A stretch of 47,674 nucleotides of DNA. Source: Hominimerdicola alba. Its GTDB lineage: Bacteria; Bacillota; Clostridia; Oscillospirales; Ruminococcaceae. Below, in pieces: positions 17,150 through 24,251 of the stretch. Made by a program: the position numbers and the translations under genes. Under the pieces are notes generated by a model. That model was not told the DNA's origin, did not search any database, and worked only from the letters and a program-made list of their open reading frames with translations. The stretch lies in NCBI RefSeq assembly GCF_900112155.1, contig NZ_FOKQ01000031.1:1-47674 (forward strand), written 5' to 3'. Position 1 is the stretch's first letter; each line of letters opens with the position of its first letter.

Positions 17150-17182
17150 GGCTCCGCAATTCAAGCGGAGTCAGTTTTGTTT
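17150..17182 (+). terminator. Terminator of the dockerin-metalloprotease gene
   Basis: Stem GGCTCCGC / GCGGAGTC, then AGTTTTGTTTTG on the plus strand. Confidence 0.6.
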
Positions 17183-17229
17183 TGAGTTTGATATATCAGA
17201 CATGGGTAAATATATGCAGTAAAAAAACA

Positions 17230-17259
17230 ACGGCAGAACGCTTTTACACGCTCTGCCGT
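17230..17259 (-). terminator. Terminator of the large LRR_5 gene (bidirectional)
   Basis: Stem ACGGCAGA / TCTGCCGT, A7 run on one side and ATTTTTT on the other. An almost identical hairpin at 21034 ends the paralogous gene. Confidence 0.75.
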
Positions 17260-17303
17260 ATTTTTTACTGAAAATTATTAAATGACATTATTAAGAACGG
17301 AGC

Positions 17304-20300
17304 TCATGCTATCTTAACAGTGAAAGCTCTTTGGTTAATGCTGCCTGTATCCCATTTGCCGTTTACTCTGGCGCAGACTACCATTTTATAAGTGCCTATT
17401 TCTACCTTAGGTGATGTGTAGCTTGTAACATTTCCATTGACCTGAACCTTTACGCGCCATTTGCCAGCCTGATATACAGCTATACCGTACTTTTCCGCAC
17501 CCTCAACAGCAGTCCACTTCAACCTGAACTGCCTGCCACGAACTTCGGACTTTACAACAGGATATCTGTTGGCATTTCCGTCAAAGGCTATGAACTTAAA
17601 ACCGTTGTCAAGCGCGTACTTTTCGGCAGCGCTGTCTTTACCGCCCTTAATTGTGAAGCCTTCAACTTTTTCGGTAAAATAGGATTTATCTATATAATAC
17701 CCAAAAGCATTGATTGCAATTGTCTTAACGCTGTCAGGGACAGTTATGCTTTTAAGCTTCGGACAATTGTCAAAAGCATTTCTGCAAATGTTAGTGACAC
17801 TGTTTGGTATAGTTACGCTTGAAAGGCTCGTGCAATTGCAGAACGTATACTCCCATATGGTTTCGACATTATTCGGAATGGTTATGCTTGTTAAGCTTGT
17901 GCAGCCGTAGAAAGCATTTCTGCCAATATCTCTAACACTGTCAGGTAAGTTTATTTCTTTAAGTTTTTTGCAGTCCTGGAAAGCATAAGCGCTGATCTTC
18001 TCCACGCTGTTCGGGATATATATGCTTTCAAGGTCATAGCAAAAACAGAAAGCATAGGTGCCGATGTTCTTAACATTGTTCGGAAGCTTTACTTCCGCAA
18101 GGTTGTTGCATTTGTAGAAAGCATGACTGCCGATGCTCCTAACACCGCCCGCTACAACAACTTTTTTAATGTCGTCACAGCTGCCGAACCATGGGGTCTC
18201 TTCAGATCTATAATCAGCCATAGCCCCTTCGCCCCAGATGGTGAGAGTGCCCTCGCTGTCAAGCGCCCATGTTACGTTTTCGCCGTTGTTTTCACTGTAT
18301 ACTCCGCAATAGCCGCAGTCAACGATCTTATTGCCGAGCGATGTAAACTCAAAGCCGTTGTCTTTGGCATATTTTTCGGCGGCGGTGTTTTTGCTGCCGT
18401 AGAACATTACGTTGTCATATTTAAAGTCGTTATCGGGATCCATATCATAAATGAAATGATATCCGAAAGCTTTTTCGCCGATCTTCTTAACGCTTGCAGG
18501 TACAGTTATGTATTTAAGGCTTTTGCACACGTTGAAAGCATAATCGCCTATGCCTGTAACGGAGTTCGGAATAACTATGCTTTTAAGACTTGCGCAGGAC
18601 TCGAAAGCGCTGCTGCCGATGTATTCAACGCTGTCGGGGAACGTTATGCTTTCAAGGCTTGTGCAATTTTTGAAAGTTCCTTCTTCAATACTTGTGATTC
18701 TTTTCGAGAGCTTTATGTCCGTAAGGCTTGTGCAGGACGCAAAAGCATAGTCATCAATACTTAAAACGCTGTCAGGGACAGCTATGCTTTTAAGATTCTT
18801 ACAAGCGGCAAAAGCCCTTTTGCCAATGGACTTTACGCTGTTCGGGAACTTTACTTCTGTAAGATCTTCACAGCCGGTGAACGCACCTTCGCCGATGCTT
18901 GTAACGCCGTTACCAATAACGACTTCCTTTATATCGGTATGGTATTTATCATACCACGGAGCATTGCCTGTCGCATAATTCGTCATATCCCCCGTGCCGC
19001 TTATGTAAAGCGTACCGACGAAGTTAAGACTCCATGTGAGATTTTTGCCGCAGCTTCCTTCATCGATTATTTTAAGTGAATCAAAGGAGGCGAATCTGAA
19101 GCCGTTTTCCTTAGCGTAGAATTCAGCGGCGGAGTCGGGGCTGCCGATTATTGTAAAGCCTTCGATCTTTTTACTTTTATCATTATAATATAAACTTTCA
19201 TCACGATAATATCCAAAAGCCTCTTCGCCAATGTTTGTAACGCTGTCCGGGACAGAAACGCTTGTAAGGCTTGTGCAGTTTAGGAAAGCCGCATACCCGA
19301 TATCTGTAACGCTCTCCGGGATAGTAATGTCTGTAAGGCTTGTACAGCCGTAGAACTCATAACTGCTGATGCTTGTAATGCCATTCGGCAGCTTTACGTC
19401 TGTTAGTCCTATACAGTCTTTAAAAGCATACTTGCCAATGCTTGTAACAGTATCCGGTACAGTAATGCTTATAAGGTTAGTGCAGCTTTCAAAAGCGCTT
19501 ACGCCTATGCTTGTAACAGTTTTCGGTATAGTAATGCTTGCAAGGTTAGTACAGCTTTCAAAAGCGCCTCTACCGATGCTTGTAACAGTTTCAGGTATAG
19601 TAATGCTTGTAAGTTTATAGCAGCCTTCAAAAGCTCTTTCGCCTATGCTTGTAATGCTGTCAGGTATAGTATAGCTTTCAAGACTTTTGCAGTAGCCGAA
19701 CATCCATTCGCCAAGCTTTGTCAAGCCGTCAGGCAGTTTTACGTCTGTAAGGCTTGTACAACCGCGAAAAACAGAATCGCCAAAGCTTGTAACACTATCA
19801 GGAACTGTAAAGCTTTTAATTTTTGAACAGTAGGCAAAAGCACTGTTGCCAATGCTCGTTACGCTGTCCGGCACAGTAATGTCTTCAAAACTCTCGCATT
19901 CGGAGAAAGCATAATCGCCGATGCTTGTAACGCTGTTCGGGATAGTTACGTCTTTAAGGCTTGAACAGCCTTTGAAAGCATAATTCCTGATGCGTGTAAT
20001 GCCGTCCGGGATAGTGATGTCTGTAAGGCTTGAACAGCTGCTAAAAGCAGAATTGCCGATGCTTGTAACACTGTTCGGGATAGTAATGTCTGTAAGGCTT
20101 GAACAGCCAGCAAAAGCCTTATCGTCGATACTTATAAGCTTATCCGGGAGCTTTACGCTTGTAAGAGCCTTGCAGACGTAGAAAGCATACTCGTTAATGT
20201 TTGTAACGCTGTCCGGGATAGTAATGTCTGCAAGGCTTGTGCAGTACATGAAAGCCTGGTTACCGATGAGCGTCACACCGTCCTTGAGAATTACTTTTTC

Positions 20301-20780
20301 AAGGCTTTCGCAGTCGCGGAAAGCTTGGTAGCCGATGTGCGTGTCGTTGCCCGGGATGGTAATGCTTTTAAGGCTTGTGCAGCCCCTGAAAGCACGTTCG
20401 CCAATGGTTTCAATGGTGTCAGGAAGGATCACGCTTTCAATGCTGGTGATCTCATAGAAAGCGAAATCGCCGATGCGTGTCACTCCGTCAGGGATAGTTA
20501 CACTTTTAAGTCCCGGGCATGAATAGAAAGTATGTGCACCGATGCTTGTTACTTTTTTTCCGTCGATCACAGAAGGAACAGTAACGTCTTCGTCAGTACC
20601 ACAGTACTGGAAAAGTTCGAGACTTCCGTCATCAAGTACAGTATAAGCGAAATCCGTATTCTTCCCTGTATCCGCGTTCGCTGTCAGAAAAAAGCCATCA
20701 AAAGTTTCCGTTGGCAGCGTCCCCGTGCCCGAAAATACAACTGCCAATGCAGCCAGTCCGCTTAATAAACGTTTATTCAT
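17304..20780 (-). CDS. Large secreted BspA-type LRR_5 protein with a CBM37-like C-terminus
   Basis: 1158 residues. The signal peptide MNKRLLSGLAALAVVFSGTG ends near TANADT. The body is a long series of 23-residue leucine-rich repeats of the Treponema/BspA type (ITIPNSVTSIGNSAFSSCSS pattern), broken twice by segments beginning LTWSLNFVGTLYISGTGDM or VTWALDSEGTLTIWGEGAM. It ends in KAKYGIAVYQAGKWRV-like sequence (EKYGIAVYQAGKWRVKVQVN) and ARVNGKWDTGS, a divergent CBM37-like tail. Secreted and probably held at the cell surface by the tail. The ligand could be plant polysaccharide, other cells or host material. Large internal duplications are visible by eye. Confidence 0.9.
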   Translation of the reverse strand: MNKRLLSGLAALAVVFSGTGTLPTETFDGFFLTANADTGKNTDFAYTVLDDGSLELFQYCGTDEDVTVPSVIDGKKVTSIGAHTFYSCPGLKSVTIPDGVTRIGDFAFYEITSIESVILPDTIETIGERAFRGCTSLKSITIPGNDTHIGYQAFRDCESLEKVILKDGVTLIGNQAFMYCTSLADITIPDSVTNINEYAFYVCKALTSVKLPDKLISIDDKAFAGCSSLTDITIPNSVTSIGNSAFSSCSSLTDITIPDGITRIRNYAFKGCSSLKDVTIPNSVTSIGDYAFSECESFEDITVPDSVTSIGNSAFAYCSKIKSFTVPDSVTSFGDSVFRGCTSLTDVKLPDGLTKLGEWMFGYCKSLESYTIPDSITSIGERAFEGCYKLTSITIPETVTSIGRGAFESCTNLASITIPKTVTSIGVSAFESCTNLISITVPDTVTSIGKYAFKDCIGLTDVKLPNGITSISSYEFYGCTSLTDITIPESVTDIGYAAFLNCTSLTSVSVPDSVTNIGEEAFGYYRDESLYYNDKSKKIEGFTIIGSPDSAAEFYAKENGFRFASFDSLKIIDEGSCGKNLTWSLNFVGTLYISGTGDMTNYATGNAPWYDKYHTDIKEVVIGNGVTSIGEGAFTGCEDLTEVKFPNSVKSIGKRAFAACKNLKSIAVPDSVLSIDDYAFASCTSLTDIKLSKRITSIEEGTFKNCTSLESITFPDSVEYIGSSAFESCASLKSIVIPNSVTGIGDYAFNVCKSLKYITVPASVKKIGEKAFGYHFIYDMDPDNDFKYDNVMFYGSKNTAAEKYAKDNGFEFTSLGNKIVDCGYCGVYSENNGENVTWALDSEGTLTIWGEGAMADYRSEETPWFGSCDDIKKVVVAGGVRSIGSHAFYKCNNLAEVKLPNNVKNIGTYAFCFCYDLESIYIPNSVEKISAYAFQDCKKLKEINLPDSVRDIGRNAFYGCTSLTSITIPNNVETIWEYTFCNCTSLSSVTIPNSVTNICRNAFDNCPKLKSITVPDSVKTIAINAFGYYIDKSYFTEKVEGFTIKGGKDSAAEKYALDNGFKFIAFDGNANRYPVVKSEVRGRQFRLKWTAVEGAEKYGIAVYQAGKWRVKVQVNGNVTSYTSPKVEIGTYKMVVCARVNGKWDTGSINQRAFTVKIA

Positions 20781-20815
20781 TATTATTGCCTCCTGTTAAA
20801 ATATAATTATATTTA

Positions 20816-20844
20816 ATTATATCACAGATCTTCATATTATCCAA
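20816..20844 (-). promoter_or_regulatory. Promoter of the large LRR_5 gene
   Basis: TTGGAT (20844-20839), 17 nt, TATAAT (20821-20816) on the minus strand. The same sequence context precedes the paralogue at 21107. Confidence 0.75.
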
Positions 20845-21033
20845 TTACAAAAGTACACAATCATAGCGTTATATTTTTGTATATTAACACGTGAAACACC
20901 GTTGGCAGAGCTTTTATACTCTATGAAAGTATCAAGACCGCCTCGTACCACAAGCCATGTGATATTTGTGATCTGTGCGGCGCTAACGAAAGGTTAACGC
21001 ATAAGTATTATATTAGTAAATTGAGCTAAAACA

Positions 21034-21062
21034 ACGGCAGAACGTTTTACACGCTCTGCCGT
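21034..21062 (-). terminator. Terminator of the second LRR_5 gene
   Basis: ACGGCAGA / TCTGCCGT hairpin, followed on the minus strand by TGTTTTAG. Near-copy of the hairpin at 17230. Confidence 0.7.
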
Positions 21063-21106
21063 ATGTCTTATGAAAAATTAGTAAATGACATTATTAAGAC
21101 AAGGGC

Positions 21107-23086
21107 TCATGATATCTTAACAGTGAAAGCTCTTTGGTTAATGCTGCTTGTATCCCATTTGCCATTTACCCTGGCGCAGACTACCATTTTATAAGTGCCT
21201 GTTTCTACCTTGGGCGATGTGTAGCTTGTAACATTTCCATTGACCTGAACCTTTACACGCCATTTGCCCGCCTGATATACGGCTATACCGTACTTATCCG
21301 CGCCGGCAACAGCAGTCCACTTCAATCTGAACTGCTTGCCCTGTACCTCAGATTTGACAACAGGATATTTGTCGGCATTTCCGTCAAGGGCGGTGAATTT
21401 AAAGCCGTTGTCAAGAGCGTACTTCTCTGCGGCGCTGTTTTTGCTGCCCTTTATTGTAAAGCCATCGATCTTTTTACTTTCATAATAAAAAAAATAATTA
21501 TCATCACGATAATATCCAAAAGCCTCTTCGCCAATGTTTGTAACGCTGTTCGGGACAGTAACGCTTGTAAGGCTTGTGCAGTTTAGGAAAGCCGCATACC
21601 CGATATCTGTAACGCTCTCCGGGATAGTAATATTTTCAAGCCTTATGCATAAATAGAAAGCACGCTCGCCGATATCTGTCACGCTGTTCGGGATAGTAAT
21701 ATCTGTAAAGCTTGTGCAGCCCTCAAAAGCACCGTTGCCGATTTTAGTAACGCTCTCGGGGATAGTAATGCTTGCAAGACTTGAGCAGCCGTAGAACTCA
21801 TTATTGCTGATGCTTGTAATGCCCTTCGGAAGCTTTACGTCTGTAAGTCTTCTGCAGTCGCTAAAAGCAGAGTCTCCGATGCTTGTAACAGTATCCGGTA
21901 CAGTAATGCTTTTAAGTTTTATGCAGCTTTCAAAAGCTCCTTCGCCGATACTTGTAATGCTGTCAGGTATAGTATAGCTTTCAAGGCTTTGGCAGTTTTC
22001 AAACATCTTTTCACCTATGGCTGTCAAGCCGTCAGGCAGTTTTACATCTGTAAGGCTTGTGCAGTCGCGAAAAACAGAATCGCCAAAGCTTGTAACGCTG
22101 TCAGGAACTGTAAAGCTTTTAATTTTTGAACAGCCGTTAAAAGCAGAGTTGCCAATGCTCGTTACGCTGTCCGGGACAGTAATGTCTTCAAAACTCTTGC
22201 ATCCGGAGAAAGCATGATTGCCGATGCTTGTAACGCTGTTGGGGATAGTTACGTTTTCGAGACTGTGGCAGTAGTTAAAAACGCCATCACTAATGGTTGT
22301 AATGCTATCAGGTAAATTTATGCTTGTAAGAGCATTGCAGCCGCTGAAAGCATATTCTTCAATGCTTGTAACACTGTTCGGGATAGTAATGTCTGTAAGG
22401 CTTGAACAGCCGGCAAAAGCTACGCTGCCTATATTAGTGATACTGTCCGGGATAGTGACGTTTGCAAGACTTCTGCAATCATTGAAAGCATAATTGCTTA
22501 TGCTTGTAAGGCTACTCGGTAACTCTATGCTTGTAAGGTCAGTACAGCCGTAAAAAGCATAATTGCCTATCTGCGCCACACCGTCCGTGAGAATTACGTT
22601 TTCAAGGCTTTTGCAGCCCCTGAAAGCATGGTCACCGATCTGGGTTACGCTGCCAGGGACAGTAATGCTTTTAAGGCTTGTACATTTGTAGAAAGCATAG
22701 TTGCCAATGGTTTCAACGGTATTCGGGATAGTTACGCTTTCAACACTGCTGCTCTCAAAGAAAGCGAAAGTGTCGATGCGCGTTACACCAGCAGGGATAG
22801 TTACGCTTTTAACTTTCGGGCACTGATAGAAAGTATGCGAGCCTATGCTTGTAACAGCTTTTCCGTCGATCACGGAAGGGACAGTAACGTTTTCGTCAGT
22901 ACCGTAGTACTGGCAAAGTTCGATAGTGTCGTCATCATGTATGATATAAGTAAAATCCGCATACTTACCATACGTTTCCGCACTCGCCGTCAGAGAAAAT
23001 CCCTCAAAAGTCCCCGCCGGCAGCGTCCCCGCGCCAGAAAAGACAACTGCCAATGCAGCCAGTCCGCTTAATAAACGTTTATTCAT
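21107..23086 (-). CDS. Secreted BspA-type LRR_5 protein with a CBM37-like C-terminus (paralogue)
   Basis: 659 residues. The signal peptide and first 100 residues are nearly the same as in the 1158-residue neighbour (MNKRLLSGLAALAVVFSGAG). About twenty 23-residue repeats follow (ITIPNSVTSIEEYAFSGCNA pattern), then a tail with DKYGIAVYQAGKWRVKVQVN and ARVNGKWDTSS. It lacks the two GTLYISG/GTLTIWG inserts of the longer protein, so the longer one may have grown by insertion and duplication, or this one shrunk. It has its own promoter and terminator. Surface-exposed binding protein; ligand unknown. Confidence 0.9.
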   Translation of the reverse strand: MNKRLLSGLAALAVVFSGAGTLPAGTFEGFSLTASAETYGKYADFTYIIHDDDTIELCQYYGTDENVTVPSVIDGKAVTSIGSHTFYQCPKVKSVTIPAGVTRIDTFAFFESSSVESVTIPNTVETIGNYAFYKCTSLKSITVPGSVTQIGDHAFRGCKSLENVILTDGVAQIGNYAFYGCTDLTSIELPSSLTSISNYAFNDCRSLANVTIPDSITNIGSVAFAGCSSLTDITIPNSVTSIEEYAFSGCNALTSINLPDSITTISDGVFNYCHSLENVTIPNSVTSIGNHAFSGCKSFEDITVPDSVTSIGNSAFNGCSKIKSFTVPDSVTSFGDSVFRDCTSLTDVKLPDGLTAIGEKMFENCQSLESYTIPDSITSIGEGAFESCIKLKSITVPDTVTSIGDSAFSDCRRLTDVKLPKGITSISNNEFYGCSSLASITIPESVTKIGNGAFEGCTSFTDITIPNSVTDIGERAFYLCIRLENITIPESVTDIGYAAFLNCTSLTSVTVPNSVTNIGEEAFGYYRDDNYFFYYESKKIDGFTIKGSKNSAAEKYALDNGFKFTALDGNADKYPVVKSEVQGKQFRLKWTAVAGADKYGIAVYQAGKWRVKVQVNGNVTSYTSPKVETGTYKMVVCARVNGKWDTSSINQRAFTVKIS

Positions 23087-23131
23087 GATAATTGCCTCCT
23101 ATTAAAATATGGTTATTTTTAATATAATTTA

Positions 23132-23160
23132 ATTATATCATAAATCTTCATATTTTCCAA
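23132..23160 (-). promoter_or_regulatory. Promoter of the second LRR_5 gene
   Basis: TTGGAA (23160-23155), 17 nt, TATAAT (23137-23132) on the minus strand. Confidence 0.75.
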
Positions 23161-23270
23161 TTACAAAAGTACACAATTATATCACTGAATTTTTGTATAT
23201 TAATTCGTGAATACCGTTGGCATAGTTTATGTACGCGGAAGATTTACGATTACACATCACAAAGCAAAAA

Positions 23271-23303
23271 ACGGATAGCCGTCCAATACAGACAGCCATC
23301 CGT
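23271..23303 (-). terminator. ACGGAT hairpin of a lost BspA-like gene
   Basis: Imperfect ACGGATAGCC / GGCCATCCGT-type hairpin with A6 on its left. It follows the relic at 23319 on the minus strand. Confidence 0.65.
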
Positions 23304-23318
23304 TTTGCATATATCAAA

Positions 23319-23396
23319 TCATATCAGTTTAAGTCTATCCTTTATAGTAACAGTACCGGAACAGCCATCAAACATTGTAGTGCTACAATAGATGTT
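23319..23396 (-). pseudogene. Relic of a DUF285-repeat gene: one repeat fused to the last codons
   Basis: The minus strand reads NIYCSTTMFDGCSG and runs straight into TVTIK, the last residues of the CBM37-like tail in the intact paralogues. The old stop is lost by a small deletion and the frame now ends at 23319 after DRLKLI. The following sequence, including the hairpin at 23271, matches the 3' flank of the gene at 374. Everything between the repeat and the final codons has been deleted. Confidence 0.8.
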
Positions 23397-23501
23397 GGAC
23401 AACAATGCCGCACCCCTGCGTTAATTTATACCGATTGACTTGAATGTGCTATTATGATATAATGACTTTTGATAAATTTATATCAAGAAAGCAGGTCAAT
23501 C

Positions 23502-24164
23502 ATGGAAGATACAAAACCGAAGAAAAGTCTGCCAAAAAGAATATGCATTATCACACTGATATTACTTGGGCTGATATTTTTGATCTACGTCATTATCAAT
23601 TTCGTGTTCTGGAAAAAGGGAATGCCGGAGCGCTATTTTGAATATACGATACTGGAAAACGACACCGTTGAGATAAAACATTATACGGGTTCTTTTTTTC
23701 TTCTGAATATCCCTGATACTATCGAGGGTAAGCCCGTTACATCAATAGGTTATCACATAATGTGGGATAAAGATAGTAATGCACTAAATTGGTTTAGTCT
23801 GTTCATTACATCTGTTCATCTGCCCGATACTGTCGAAGAGACACACGACTATGCATTTAGTAATTTTACTAATCTCAGAACGATAAATATCCCCTCAAAT
23901 CTCAAACGCACAGGCATCCTCATACTTCAGGATACCAAGGTAACCAAGCTCGTGTTTCCCGAGGGTATAACTGAGATAGGCGATCAAGCTTTCAATCGCT
24001 GCAAAGCTCTTAAAAAGATAGTTATCCCCGCAAGTGTCAAACACATAGATGACCACGCTTTCAGTGAGTGCACTTCTCTGGAAGAGGTAATAATAGAAGG
24101 TTCGCCGGATATGGGCGAAGAAGTGTTTGCAGGCTGTGAAAAGCTGGTCAATAAGCCAGAGTAA
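23502..24164 (+). CDS. Membrane-anchored short LRR_5 protein
   Basis: 220 residues from the ATG at 23502 (AAGCAGGTC upstream). A short basic N-terminus is followed by one membrane segment (residues about 14-38, ICIITLILLGLIFLIYVIIN). An extracytoplasmic domain with four or five LRR_5-like units follows (LVFPEGITEIGDQAFNRCKA, IVIPASVKHIDDHAFSECTS). It has no CBM37-like tail, unlike its neighbours, so it is tied to the membrane and not to a polysaccharide. It lies alone, opposite in direction to the adjoining LRR genes. Role unknown. Confidence 0.8.
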   Translation: MEDTKPKKSLPKRICIITLILLGLIFLIYVIINFVFWKKGMPERYFEYTILENDTVEIKHYTGSFFLLNIPDTIEGKPVTSIGYHIMWDKDSNALNWFSLFITSVHLPDTVEETHDYAFSNFTNLRTINIPSNLKRTGILILQDTKVTKLVFPEGITEIGDQAFNRCKALKKIVIPASVKHIDDHAFSECTSLEEVIIEGSPDMGEEVFAGCEKLVNKPE

Positions 24165-24179
24165 TAAAATAAACATCAA

Positions 24180-24211
24180 AAAGCTCTCACAGCCGAAACT
24201 GTGAGAGCTTT
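24180..24211. terminator. Bidirectional terminator
   Basis: 13-bp perfect stem AAAGCTCTCACAG / CTGTGAGAGCTTT with a 6-nt loop. It serves the convergent genes ending at 24164 and 24252. Confidence 0.85.
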
Positions 24212-24251
24212 GATTTTGCACTTCTTATTCCGTCCTCTGACGTCTATGATC

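Noticed and set aside
17710-20765. Plus-strand frames with repeated MLVTLFGIVMSVRL-like peptides opposite the LRR_5 genes
   Set aside because: Antisense shadows of the 23-residue repeats.
20845-21033. Possible gene remnant between the two LRR_5 genes
   Set aside because: A short open stretch on the minus strand (ITNITWLVVRGGLDTF) could not be tied to any family.
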